Assembly (NCBI GenBank): GCA_951828385.1
Contig: OX639973.1
Location: 6,178,845 to 6,242,844, forward strand
Direction of reading: 5' to 3'
DNA: 64,000 nucleotides
DNA from: an uncultured Poribacteria bacterium
GTDB taxonomy: Bacteria > Poribacteria > WGA-4E > WGA-3G
A program made the translations under genes and the position numbers. This document shows positions 34,804 through 44,833 of this stretch, in pieces. The notes below the pieces were generated by a model. That model did not search any database, had not been told where the DNA came from, and saw nothing but the letters and a program-made list of their open reading frames with translations. Every line of letters begins with the position of its first letter. Within the stretch, counting starts at the first letter, position 1.

Positions 34804-35319
34804 TTATCCATTCAAAACTGAGACAAGATTTTTTGCTTGATTACACTTACTTCTCTTAATTGCTGGGTTCTGACTAAGGAAGCGGATCTTAGCACGTTCA
34901 AGTTTATAGCGTTGCGACTTATCTATGCCCCTACCATAGAACAAGACAGGAATGCATGTGATTTTGAGTGCTTTTAGGGCTTCTATCGCGGGCTCAGATA
35001 ATTGCCTGAACACCTCCACTACGAAGTCAGCTGCTCCTTGCAATTGGTCGGCTACTCCTGAGGCTTTGAAGGTACCGCTTTTGAGTTCTATGAGAACAAC
35101 AGCTAGGCTGTTTTGGGTGTCATTCCCACAGAAAAGAACATAATCGCACCGTTTCGTGTTTATTTTCCGTTGTTCAAATTCACATTCAAGGTTTACAATA
35201 GTCCTATCGGATGGAACATCGGTGAGGTGTACACGACATCCATCTCCACTACAAGAGTTGCTAAGGCATTCTTGATTAACTTGCTCCTTGATTTCTGCAA
35301 GAAGCTCCTTTAATCCCAC
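34804..35319 (-). CDS. Small PD-(D/E)XK nuclease-like protein, third gene of ATPase module
   Basis: The 171-residue protein is not recognised as a named family. It contains CDYVLFCGND followed by VVLIELKSG, an Asp...Glu-x-Lys arrangement that fits a PD-(D/E)XK core. Cys residues cluster in the N-terminal part (CLSNSCSGDGC), possibly a metal site. It starts at GTG 35319 and overlaps the ATPase gene by ten bases, so the two are translationally coupled. In such pairs an ATPase often controls a nuclease effector, but no function is shown here. Confidence 0.65.
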   Translation of the reverse strand: MGLKELLAEIKEQVNQECLSNSCSGDGCRVHLTDVPSDRTIVNLECEFEQRKINTKRCDYVLFCGNDTQNSLAVVLIELKSGTFKASGVADQLQGAADFVVEVFRQLSEPAIEALKALKITCIPVLFYGRGIDKSQRYKLERAKIRFLSQNPAIKRSKCNQAKNLVSVLNG

Positions 35320-36776
35320 TCGTTGTCCTCCCTGTCAACTTCTTCGAGTAGGTCTTGAAGTTTAACAGAACTGTCGTAAAGTTTATCAGCTACATCTTCA
35401 TAATCCTTCGGCTCTATGCCTTCAGTGGGGTCAAACGGAATATGTTTAACTATCCCGTCCTTTTGGAACCACCATGTGCCTACTTCTTCTGGTAACAACC
35501 AATGTGCTGGTGCCATCTTTTCCACTTTCTGGACCCCTTTTCGCTTGAGTTCACCTATCCGAATCAGATTCGCGATTTCTTTAAGCAGCCAATCGCTGTG
35601 CGTTGTCACAACCACACGCACGCCGGCGCGGACTAAGCCTGCAAGCGTTAAGGCTATCTCGGTTTGTGCCCCCGGGTGCAAGTGTGCTTCCGGTTCCTCA
35701 ATGATGAGCATATCACCAGCACGGATTCCACCGCGGAGAAAAAGCACAATCGGAGCGAGTTCGGACACCATGGACGCTGCGCGTGTAAGACGCATCTCTT
35801 CTTTTGTTTCCTGTGACCGATAGAGAAATTCTGGATATCCACTTGGTGTGGGTTTCATAAGTATCTGTCCCGCGAGCACGTCAGATTCTATGGCGCCGGC
35901 CAGGCGTGTTATTTCTTTGTGAGGTGTTTGGGATTCTTCATAGAGTATAAGTTGTTGCATAAAGTCTGCAACGACTCCTGAGAACGTTGGAACTTCCAAT
36001 GGCGTGAGACCGCCACGAGTCGCACGCTCGACCAATGAGCTCGCAATCACTCGGTGACTTTGCATAATGCCGCTTCGGGCTGCTGGTAGATAGAATCTTT
36101 TTTCTCGATGTCTGTCTAATTCAATAGCGGCCCAAAAAAATAAATCATCACTGTCAAGTTCCTTATGTGAGTGTGAGATCAACGAATCTTTGTCGTAAAT
36201 CATTAAATCTTCGTTGACTGAACCACGTACCGCAAAATTTGATCCGCAGCCCTCTATATTGAAATTCCATAGACGCTGATTTTCCCGACTGACCTCCAGA
36301 GAGACGTTCATTTCACTGCGTTGACCGTTTTTTAAGCGAATCAATTCTGTAATTGAATTTAGGTCAAAGCAGCGCTTGAGCTCGTTCACTGTGCTTTCCG
36401 GATCCTTGAGGTCTGACTCTAAGCTGGCACGAATTTCTGGTGGCAAATCTGAAAACTTAATAGATTGATCAGATGTGTTTAGTTTTTTGAGAATTGAACG
36501 AATCGCATCCCAATTCTGGTTTAACAAGTCATTGAAACCGTGGATACCTAAGCGTTTGAATCGCCCTGGGAATTTTGAGTGTCCTGTAAAAACGCCGTCT
36601 AACGCATAGATTAACGTGGAGAAGTAGGTTTTTCCAGTGTTGCTTGGTCCGACAAATACTGTCAATGGTTGAAGGTCTATTGTCGCTTCTGCAATCGGCC
36701 CGAAATTCCTAACAGCGATTTTGACATTTGGATACTTGGGCATTTCTGATGTTTCAGGCATTTTTGTTTCACTCAT
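35310..36776 (-). CDS. AAA15/OLD-type ATPase
   Basis: The 488-residue protein is an ABC-like ATPase of the AAA15/OLD kind. NFGPIAEATIDLQPLTVFVG leads into Walker A GPSNTGKT (residues 43-50). LIIEEPEAHLHPGAQ near 355 is Walker B with the catalytic Glu, and VVVTTHSDWLLKE near 390 is the switch His. No TOPRIM domain follows, unlike OLD nucleases or GajA; the nuclease-like function seems to be carried by the next gene. The start at 36776 is set by AAAGGAG seven bases upstream, although an ATG at 36806 overlaps the previous stop. Confidence 0.88.
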   Translation of the reverse strand: MSETKMPETSEMPKYPNVKIAVRNFGPIAEATIDLQPLTVFVGPSNTGKTYFSTLIYALDGVFTGHSKFPGRFKRLGIHGFNDLLNQNWDAIRSILKKLNTSDQSIKFSDLPPEIRASLESDLKDPESTVNELKRCFDLNSITELIRLKNGQRSEMNVSLEVSRENQRLWNFNIEGCGSNFAVRGSVNEDLMIYDKDSLISHSHKELDSDDLFFWAAIELDRHREKRFYLPAARSGIMQSHRVIASSLVERATRGGLTPLEVPTFSGVVADFMQQLILYEESQTPHKEITRLAGAIESDVLAGQILMKPTPSGYPEFLYRSQETKEEMRLTRAASMVSELAPIVLFLRGGIRAGDMLIIEEPEAHLHPGAQTEIALTLAGLVRAGVRVVVTTHSDWLLKEIANLIRIGELKRKGVQKVEKMAPAHWLLPEEVGTWWFQKDGIVKHIPFDPTEGIEPKDYEDVADKLYDSSVKLQDLLEEVDREDNEWD

Positions 36777-36802
36777 TGGAATTTCTCCTTTGAAAGAATG
36801 AA

Positions 36803-37051
36803 TCATTGCAGTTTGCCGTCAACCCACAGTTCATATTCAAAGGACCATGCACGATAAAAAATCCGGACGATATAGGGCAAATCATCGACTTTGAAGCGAT
36901 GCTCAAGTCCTATGTCAAATAATTTACGGGATCTTTCGTAGACCAATTCATCATCAACATAGATATGTACCTTGCCTGACCACGTATTCCAGTGATCGAC
37001 GCGAACAGTATGAGGATTTTCGGTTTCTACTAACCATTGACGAGTCGTCAT
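36803..37051 (-). CDS. Small FAIM1-like beta-sandwich protein
   Basis: The 82-residue protein resembles the repeat unit of eukaryotic Fas apoptotic inhibitory molecule 1. HTVRVDHWNTWSGKVHIYVD matches the FAIM pattern of a strand, a (T/S)SGK turn and a YVDG-type strand. Later YRAWSFEYELWVDGK matches the closing strands (FAIM: FAYEYTLEINGK). The match is from memory of the family pattern and covers nearly the whole protein. The likely start is ATG 37051; its TGA overlaps an ATG of the ATPase frame. It lies seven bases after the DUF1611 gene. Function in bacteria is unknown to me. Confidence 0.6.
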   Translation of the reverse strand: MTTRQWLVETENPHTVRVDHWNTWSGKVHIYVDDELVYERSRKLFDIGLEHRFKVDDLPYIVRIFYRAWSFEYELWVDGKLQ

Positions 37052-37058
37052 AAAACAC

Positions 37059-38126
37059 CTATTTGCTATTTTTTCTATGCACTTTCTGAACAGCGTCAAC
37101 CAGTTTATCTGCCCCGAAGCGTACGACATCTGTTGCTGGCAATCCCGTCTCTGCCTCTGCTGCTTTTATTGCCTCCCGTGCCTCGTTTTCAGGGAGATCG
37201 AAGCAATTCAGTGCCAGTCCAATCACTTTAGCAGGTTTTATCGGTGCAGCCAACATCTCATACTGTGCAATCATCTCGGTTAACGATGGGAGTGGGACGG
37301 TATACCGCGCAACGGTATCGCGCGACGGTTGATGACAAAAGATCATCGCATCCGGTAGGCTCCCGTGCAGCAGGCTTAACGTTACACCAGAATATCCCGG
37401 ATGTACCAACGAACCTTGCCCTTCAACGATAAGCAGCTCGTGATTTTTCGCCCCTTCAAGCACAATCTCCTCCGCGGCACCAGCAGTAAAATCGGAGACG
37501 ACCGCATCAATCGCAATCCCCCAACCCCAGACCATAATTCCGTTCTGCCCCGTCGGACAAAATTCAGCATTCACACCACGTTCCCGCGCAGCACGTGTTA
37601 CCTCTATACCAGATAGCATCTTCCCGACACGGCAATCTGAACCCACTGTCAGGATAACCGTAGCATCAACCGCATCGGCTTTGCACGTTGCCACGGGGAG
37701 ATCAGCAGGCGGTTTTCGGGCATCCCATAGAACCACATCGTGTGCCGCTGCCAACTCAGACAGTTCCGCATCCTCACTTAGAAATTGGTGAAGTCCGCTC
37801 ATGACGTGTAAGCCGTTGTGTATCGCTTCGTGAAGGATAGCGCGCCAAGGGTGTGGCAACTCGCCCCCGGGGGGTGCAATGCCGATAGCAAGCATGGTCG
37901 GGTTGAACCGCATCGCCTCAGCGAGATCATGGACAATCGGAATGCCTTCCCCAATCTCAATGACTTCGCTAACACCCCGTCCCGCATTGACACTATCAAT
38001 AACTGCCACCACGTTGTCAGGAAGATACCGCACGAGCACCGTAGCCGTTTTCGATTCAAGGACACCAAACGAGCCTTCGGCAAGAATCGCTATTCTATGT
38101 GATTTCGGTTGTAACTGCTTTTCCAT
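37059..38126 (-). CDS. DUF1611 family P-loop protein (DgcN-like)
   Basis: The 355-residue protein belongs to the DUF1611 family. The N-terminal domain (RIAILAEGSFGVLESKTATVLVRY) has a Rossmann-like form. The C-terminal domain has a P-loop variant, TVGSDCRVGKMLSGIEV, near residue 180, and LLIVEGQGSLVHPGYSGVT further on. Relatives such as DgcN are linked to D-amino-acid metabolism, usually with an enolase-family epimerase (DgcA); no such epimerase is adjacent here. It is the first gene of the run that continues with the FAIM-like protein, the ATPase and the nuclease-like protein. Confidence 0.85.
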   Translation of the reverse strand: MEKQLQPKSHRIAILAEGSFGVLESKTATVLVRYLPDNVVAVIDSVNAGRGVSEVIEIGEGIPIVHDLAEAMRFNPTMLAIGIAPPGGELPHPWRAILHEAIHNGLHVMSGLHQFLSEDAELSELAAAHDVVLWDARKPPADLPVATCKADAVDATVILTVGSDCRVGKMLSGIEVTRAARERGVNAEFCPTGQNGIMVWGWGIAIDAVVSDFTAGAAEEIVLEGAKNHELLIVEGQGSLVHPGYSGVTLSLLHGSLPDAMIFCHQPSRDTVARYTVPLPSLTEMIAQYEMLAAPIKPAKVIGLALNCFDLPENEAREAIKAAEAETGLPATDVVRFGADKLVDAVQKVHRKNSK

Positions 38127-38236
38127 TTTTTGAGTCGTCGTTTCAGACTAAATGATTATACGTGTAGATTACCACAAATCCCAATCAATTTCAAGAGATA
38201 GCGGAATTGATGCCAGAACCATTCAGTTTTCCAACT

Positions 38237-38259
38237 GTAGCATAGGCTGTTAGCCTGTG
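38237..38259. repeat. GTAGCA-hairpin repeat, single copy
   Basis: GTAGCATAGGCT-GTT-AGCCTGTG matches the last units of the array at 23026-23187 exactly over its core. A degenerate run of CTGATTGCTGATCGCTGACTG follows at about 38309-38330. Nothing else was seen between 38127 and 38343. Confidence 0.7.
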
Positions 38260-38343
38260 CCGCGTCTTATGTGTCCGTAGCGGTTGGGTCCCCCAACCTG
38301 TCCTATGACTTCTGATTGCTGATCGCTGACTGCCGACAGCCAA

Positions 38344-39222
38344 TTATAGAAATTGCCGGAGGTGCCTGCCACCGAGCGCAAAACCCTCTAATCCGGGCGC
38401 ACCCCGATCCTCGTTTTCGACACATAACACATAATCATAACCAGATTCTTGCAGCGCCCCGGTGATCGTCCCCCAATTCAGCTGTCCGCGTCCGGGTACA
38501 CGATATTGCCACCACCAGTTCCCGATAATCCCTTGCCGGAACTTCATGCGTGGGCTAATTTCGCAATCTTTTACGTCGGCATAATACCACTTACCGTCAA
38601 ACATACGGATGGCATCCTCAGCGGGTAAAATCCCCATCCATAGCCAGTGCGACGGGTCGCAGGACAACCCCAGCGAATCTGATGGAATCGCATCAAGAAT
38701 CCGTTCCCACATTTCAGGATTACAGGCGATGTTACCCATCCGTACAGCACAATCTAAGGCAAGCTGCACGCCTTTCTCTTCCGCAAACCTGACGACAGGG
38801 GTCCACATCTCCTTGAACCGTCCGACAAGCTCAACCGATCTGTCGCCGGGGTTCCCCGGTTCCGAAGAAAATTGTCCATAAAAGTGCCAACTGACAGGAC
38901 TCCCGGCATACGTCACCACGACTGGCGCGCCGAGGATAGAGGTTGCTTCGATTGCCTGCATCAGTGTATTACGAGCGTTTTCCCGATTTTCTGCGTCATC
39001 ATCAAGGAGGTTACAGTGCGATGTCAAGGCAGCGAGGTAGATACCGTTGGCATCTAAAATTTCCTTGACCCCTTCGCCACCCGATTGTATAATGGCACTC
39101 GATTCAAAAACGCCAGTAGCATTCGGACGGATTGCGTCAAATCCGTTCGCTTTTGCCCATGCTGCGCATTCACCAAGGCTCCAACCGCTGTCGCCTGCGC
39201 TGGTGCTAAAACTTAAATCCAT
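38344..39222 (-). CDS. Sugar phosphate isomerase/epimerase family TIM-barrel protein
   Basis: The 292-residue protein has the AP_endonuc_2/xylose-isomerase-like TIM-barrel pattern: MDLSFSTSAGDSGWSLGECAAWAKANGFDAIRP at the start, LALDCAVRMGNIACNPEMWERIL and LGLSCDPSHWLWMG in the middle, and VLCVENEDR at the end with the metal-binding Glu. The usual Glu of the fourth strand appears replaced by Asp (LALDC). Such proteins isomerise or epimerise sugars and inositols; the substrate is unknown. It is divergent from the glycosylase gene at 39258. Confidence 0.85.
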   Translation of the reverse strand: MDLSFSTSAGDSGWSLGECAAWAKANGFDAIRPNATGVFESSAIIQSGGEGVKEILDANGIYLAALTSHCNLLDDDAENRENARNTLMQAIEATSILGAPVVVTYAGSPVSWHFYGQFSSEPGNPGDRSVELVGRFKEMWTPVVRFAEEKGVQLALDCAVRMGNIACNPEMWERILDAIPSDSLGLSCDPSHWLWMGILPAEDAIRMFDGKWYYADVKDCEISPRMKFRQGIIGNWWWQYRVPGRGQLNWGTITGALQESGYDYVLCVENEDRGAPGLEGFALGGRHLRQFL

Positions 39223-39257
39223 GATTTTCCCCTTATGGTATTGAGGACTGTCTACGT

Positions 39258-39944
39258 ATGCAAATTCTATGTGAAGATAATATTACCGAAAAACTGTATT
39301 CGCTTTATAATCAATTGCTTGCGCAACACGGCGACCGTAAATGGTGGCCCGCAGATACGCCGTTTGAGGTGGCACTCGGTGCAATTCTAACACAAGCGAC
39401 ATCGTGGCGCAATGTCGAAAAAGCGATGGAGAATCTCAGAAACGCGGGTGCCTTTACACCCGAGGAGATAGCCTCTATCAGCCAAGCTGCGTTAGAACGA
39501 TTGATCCGACCCTCGCGCTACTTTCGTATGAAGGCACAGAAAGTACGCGCTTATGTCGATTATATCACAGAACGTCCCATGCATGTAATGTTTCAGCAGG
39601 ATGTCCCTGAATTACGTGAAGAACTGCTCACGATCTACGGTGTCGGTCCCGAAACGGCGGATACGATTATCCTCTACGCCGCGGGGAAACCCAGCTTTGT
39701 TGTCGATTCTTATACCTATAGACTCTTTTCAAGATTGGGGTGGGTTGCCGGGAGATATGATTATACGAAGCTTCGCGCCCTGTTTATGGACAACCTCCCG
39801 CATGATGTTGATCTGTTCAACGAATACCACGCACTGATTGTTCGGCACGGTGCAAGGGTCTGCCACAAGAAAACCCCGAGCTGCCAAGAGTGTCGTCTAC
39901 GGGAATCGTGTGCATATTACAATTCGTCTGAACAGGAATCTTAA
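39258..39944 (+). CDS. EndoIII-superfamily DNA glycosylase (MagIII-like)
   Basis: The 228-residue protein has the helix-hairpin-helix GPD fold. ALGAILTQATSWRNVEKAM is the Nth-type N-terminal segment, and IYGVGPETADTIILYAAGKPSFVVDSYTYRL is the HhH-Asp region. The catalytic Lys of endonuclease III (GVGxKTA) is replaced (GPETA), while the Asp remains (VVDSYT), as in monofunctional glycosylases such as 3-methyladenine glycosylase III. The C-terminal C-x6-C-x2-C-x5-C (VCHKKTPSCQECRLRESC) binds a [4Fe-4S] cluster. It probably excises alkylated or otherwise damaged bases. Confidence 0.9.
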   Translation: MQILCEDNITEKLYSLYNQLLAQHGDRKWWPADTPFEVALGAILTQATSWRNVEKAMENLRNAGAFTPEEIASISQAALERLIRPSRYFRMKAQKVRAYVDYITERPMHVMFQQDVPELREELLTIYGVGPETADTIILYAAGKPSFVVDSYTYRLFSRLGWVAGRYDYTKLRALFMDNLPHDVDLFNEYHALIVRHGARVCHKKTPSCQECRLRESCAYYNSSEQES

Positions 39945-40042
39945 GATTATTGAGATTTACGGCACCTGAAGGACAGCAATTCGGGGCACAAAGAAGAATA
40001 GGGTGGGACACAAAGGTGTTTAGACGCAGAAGTCTGGGGCTG

Positions 40043-42118
<2,076 letters not shown>

Positions 42119-42127
42119 CTATTTGCG

Positions 42128-43558
42128 TCACTGGGTATGTGCTGATAAATTGTTCGCGATCGTTAAGCGTCGCTGACGGGTAAAGGTGCGTGGACGCGTA
42201 AAGCCTTCGCCTGTCGGGCCCGCAATCGTCATTGCTAAAAAACCTTCGCCTTCCAGTCCGCAGGACGCGTAAGAGGGAGCATTGATAACCACAACGCTGC
42301 AATCCATCGCTTTGTTGAATTGCGTAATCCGTTGGGTATTATTGGTGTGGAGCACTGCCGTGTGTCCGCGTCCCCCCTCTGCTCTAACTGCGCCTGCCAA
42401 TGCTTCATCGAAATCGCGACACCGCACTACTGGTAGAATCGGCATCAAGTATTCGTTGATAACGAAATTGTGATCTGCCGGTACTTCCACCACAATAGCG
42501 TCTGTCTGTGCAGGTGCCGTAATGCCAGCGGCGTTCAAAATAGTCGTCGCATCTTTGCCGATGTATTCTTTGTTCGATTCACCTTTTTCGGTGACGACCG
42601 CCTCTAATGCCTCCCGTTGGCTCGCATTCAACAAATGACCACCGTTCTGTGTGAGTTCTCGGACCGTCTCATTTGCAACGGATTCGATGACAAAGAGTGC
42701 CTTCTCACCGATACAGAGCAGGTTGTTGTCGAAACTGGTGCCTGCGATGACGTGCTTTGCCGCTTCCTGAACGTCCGCGGTTTCATCGATAATCGCGGGT
42801 GGGTTGCCGGGACCCGCGGCGATTGTCTTTTTGCCGCTCGATAACGCTGCCCTCACAACCGATGCACCACCGGTCGCGACGAGCATAGCGATATCAGGAT
42901 GCTCCATGATCTCTTTTGCTGTCCGTAGACTCGCATTCGCAACGGAAGTAAGCAGATTCGGCGGCGCACCCGCCTTAACGATCGCCTCGTTGATGACATG
43001 CATCGTCTCTTCGGTACAGTCACGCGCGTTCGGATGCGGACTGAAAACGACAGAATTCCCTGCCGATAGCATTATAATCGCGTGGTTGATCACCGTCGAT
43101 GTCGGGTTCGTAGTAGGTGTGATTGAATTAATAACGCCAAAGGGAACGTATTCAATAAGAAGTGTTCCAGAATCACCCGATATCGCTTCTGAGATAAGAT
43201 CATCCACACCGGGTGAAAGTGTTACGGCACCCTCGTTCTTCATTACTTTGTGTACCGCATTGCCCATATTCGTATCTTGTACTGCCAAATCCGCAAGACG
43301 TTCCGCATTCGCAAGCGAGACCGTTTTGATCGCTTCGATGATCTCGCGTCTTTTGGCAAACCCGAGTTTAACGAATGCTGTCTGTGCTGTTTTCGCTGCT
43401 GCGATAGCCTCCGCCGCTGTCGCGAAAACCCCCGCCCGGGAAGAAGCACTCGCACCGGCAGACAGGGTCGGTTGTACGGCTGTAGAGCCGCCTTGTTGCA
43501 GCGTTTTTAAAACTTGCGAGACAATCTCTTCAATCTGTTTTTCGTCAATTTGTGCCAT
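42128..43558 (-). CDS. Microcompartment CoA-acylating aldehyde dehydrogenase (PduP/EutE type)
   Basis: The enzyme converts aldehydes to acyl-CoA with NAD inside bacterial microcompartments. The 476-residue protein has an N-terminal amphipathic helix (EKQIEEIVSQVLKTLQQG) followed by a Gly/Ala/Ser-rich linker, the usual encapsulation peptide. FDNNLLCIGEKALFVI contains the catalytic Cys near residue 279, and ITPTTNPTSTVINHAIIML is the NAD-site region of this group. GGAGG precedes the ATG. The adjacent upstream gene encodes a shell protein. No aldehyde-producing lyase is in the window, so the pathway substrate is unknown. Confidence 0.93.
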   Translation of the reverse strand: MAQIDEKQIEEIVSQVLKTLQQGGSTAVQPTLSAGASASSRAGVFATAAEAIAAAKTAQTAFVKLGFAKRREIIEAIKTVSLANAERLADLAVQDTNMGNAVHKVMKNEGAVTLSPGVDDLISEAISGDSGTLLIEYVPFGVINSITPTTNPTSTVINHAIIMLSAGNSVVFSPHPNARDCTEETMHVINEAIVKAGAPPNLLTSVANASLRTAKEIMEHPDIAMLVATGGASVVRAALSSGKKTIAAGPGNPPAIIDETADVQEAAKHVIAGTSFDNNLLCIGEKALFVIESVANETVRELTQNGGHLLNASQREALEAVVTEKGESNKEYIGKDATTILNAAGITAPAQTDAIVVEVPADHNFVINEYLMPILPVVRCRDFDEALAGAVRAEGGRGHTAVLHTNNTQRITQFNKAMDCSVVVINAPSYASCGLEGEGFLAMTIAGPTGEGFTRPRTFTRQRRLTIANNLSAHTQ

Positions 43559-43672
43559 TCAGCCCTCCAGTAACTTATCGCGTAGCACACGCCTCAAACA
43601 TAGTAAAACCACTGGGCGGCACCTGAGATACGGAACCCGTGGCAATGTTAACATGTTCGCTGGTAAAGCGGA

Positions 43673-43708
43673 GTAGGGCAAAGGCGAGAAAGCCATCCCT
43701 CGCCCTAC
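43673..43708 (-). terminator. Hairpin downstream of the shell protein gene
   Basis: GTAGGGC (43673-43679) and GCCCTAC (43702-43708) form a 7-bp stem ten bases beyond the shell gene stop. There is no T-run. It may reduce expression of the following aldehyde dehydrogenase relative to the shell protein, or stabilise the mRNA end. Confidence 0.35.
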
Positions 43709-43717
43709 CAAACCGAT

Positions 43718-44020
43718 TTATTTGCTAGTACTCTTTGGCTCTTCTGAGCCACCACCGAGAATAGTCTCCACATCTGCATGTGGGCGAGGGATGACGTGTA
43801 CCGATACCAATTCGCCGACCGCTTTCGCAGCTTCTGCCCCAGCATCCGTCGCAGCTTGCACCGCACCGACATCTCCGCGAACCATGACAGTGACAAAACC
43901 GCCACCGACCTGTTCTTTTCCAACTAATTTAACGTTTGCGGCTTTCACCATGGTGTCGGCGGCTTCAACCGCTCCGACGAGCCCGCGTGTTTCAACCATT
44001 CCTAATGCTTCATTACGCAT
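43718..44020 (-). CDS. Bacterial microcompartment hexameric shell protein (BMC-H)
   Basis: The 100-residue protein is a single BMC domain of the PduA/EutM/CcmK kind. [24 protein letters not shown] is the family N-terminus, followed by [27 protein letters not shown] and [12 protein letters not shown]. It would form hexameric tiles of a shell, with small metabolites crossing the central pore. AAGGAG lies nine bases upstream of ATG 44020; a 22-codon longer frame is less likely. Only this shell gene and one aldehyde dehydrogenase are present, so other shell and vertex proteins must be elsewhere. Confidence 0.95.
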   Translation of the reverse strand: MRNEALGMVETRGLVGAVEAADTMVKAANVKLVGKEQVGGGFVTVMVRGDVGAVQAATDAGAEAAKAVGELVSVHVIPRPHADVETILGGGSEEPKSTSK

Positions 44021-44248
44021 GTAGATAGACTCCTTATCTGTCTGTACTGTAGAAAATAGAATACAAGGCACCCTGCAGCGCACCACCGATATGTGTTTGT
44101 AATTCTGATATAGTATAGGTACGCGCGTGGCTCCCTTGATCGAATGTGTTCGTTAATAATGATACTACAAAATCCGTATTTCTGCAAGTCAAATTTTAGT
44201 GTTCATTTAAGGAGAACCTTTGGATTCTTCTCAACCCCAGGCCCGGTA

Positions 44249-44312
44249 GTTTCGATTTTTGCGGCGTGCTCGCCCAGATGCGATGTGCATCGCGGTGTAC
44301 TCACCTGCCCCC
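44249..44312. repeat. Palindromic intergenic repeat
   Basis: GGCCCGGTAG, then GCGGCGTGCTCGCCC and the palindrome GCGATGTGCATCGC, then GCGGTGTACTCACC. The last string also occurs next to the 11-bp stem at 31199-31212, so this is a mosaic of the same repeat family. Confidence 0.55.
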
Positions 44313-44357
44313 TTGAATGAGGTTTATAGTAAAATCCGAAAATAAGTTTACACTTTT

Positions 44358-44385
44358 GTAGCATAGGAAACCGTTAGTCTCCTGT
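44358..44385. repeat. GTAGCA-hairpin repeat, divergent copy
   Basis: GTAGCATAGGA...TCTCCTGTG keeps the GTAGCA prefix and can pair CA-AGGA with TCCT-TG around a longer loop. The rest of 44021-44458 holds no gene. Confidence 0.5.
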
Positions 44386-44458
44386 GGCAGTATAGGACGC
44401 AACTTCACGGTTCGCGCTACCATACGAGTGTATAAGTAATTACAGAATCTACTATAAA

Positions 44459-44566
44459 AGGCAAGATCCAATTGTGTTGGATATGTCCACAAGCGTTGTC
44501 GCATCGGGGAAGATTCGGGTTAAACAGCATCAGGACGAGGCACTTCCGCACGGTTGGTTGATTGAC
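44459..44566 (+). pseudogene. Ldh_2-family dehydrogenase fragment, copy 1 (108 bp)
   Basis: This fragment translates as QDPIVLDMSTSVVASGKIRV and onward to GWLID, a conserved part of malate/L-sulfolactate dehydrogenases. It matches 50250-50357 at all but about five positions, in the same orientation. Nothing of the gene remains on either side. The following stretch to 44833 has no supportable gene, though a minus-strand frame (AVDVAEDARENAKDKADIAY) could be a lost C-terminal extension of the next gene. Confidence 0.8.
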
Positions 44567-44833
44567 TTGGGAGGCCTATGTTATCAGTTCTTCCACCTTC
44601 ACAGGTCCGCTCTGTAGGGATTATCCAACCCCTTCTCGACGAGACGTTGCCGCTGATATAGACGGACACGCTTGCTGCCATCAGTTTTGCTGACGTAACT
44701 ACGACACCGTTGTTGATGTCGGCTTGGTTCGACTCATATTCCGAGCATTGGCATTCCGCATCGTATCGTATGCTATATCGGCTTTGTCTTTCGCGTTCTC
44801 CCTGGCATCCTCTGCGACATCCACGGCACCGTT

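Noticed and set aside
34804-37051. Assignment to Gabija, PARIS or Septu
   Set aside because: No TOPRIM, UvrD-like helicase, DUF4435 or HNH partner was seen next to the ATPase.
44568-44833. Additional gene encoding AVDVAEDARENAKDKAD
   Set aside because: The frame is preceded by a stop and has no start codon; it may be a relic, but this is not supportable.
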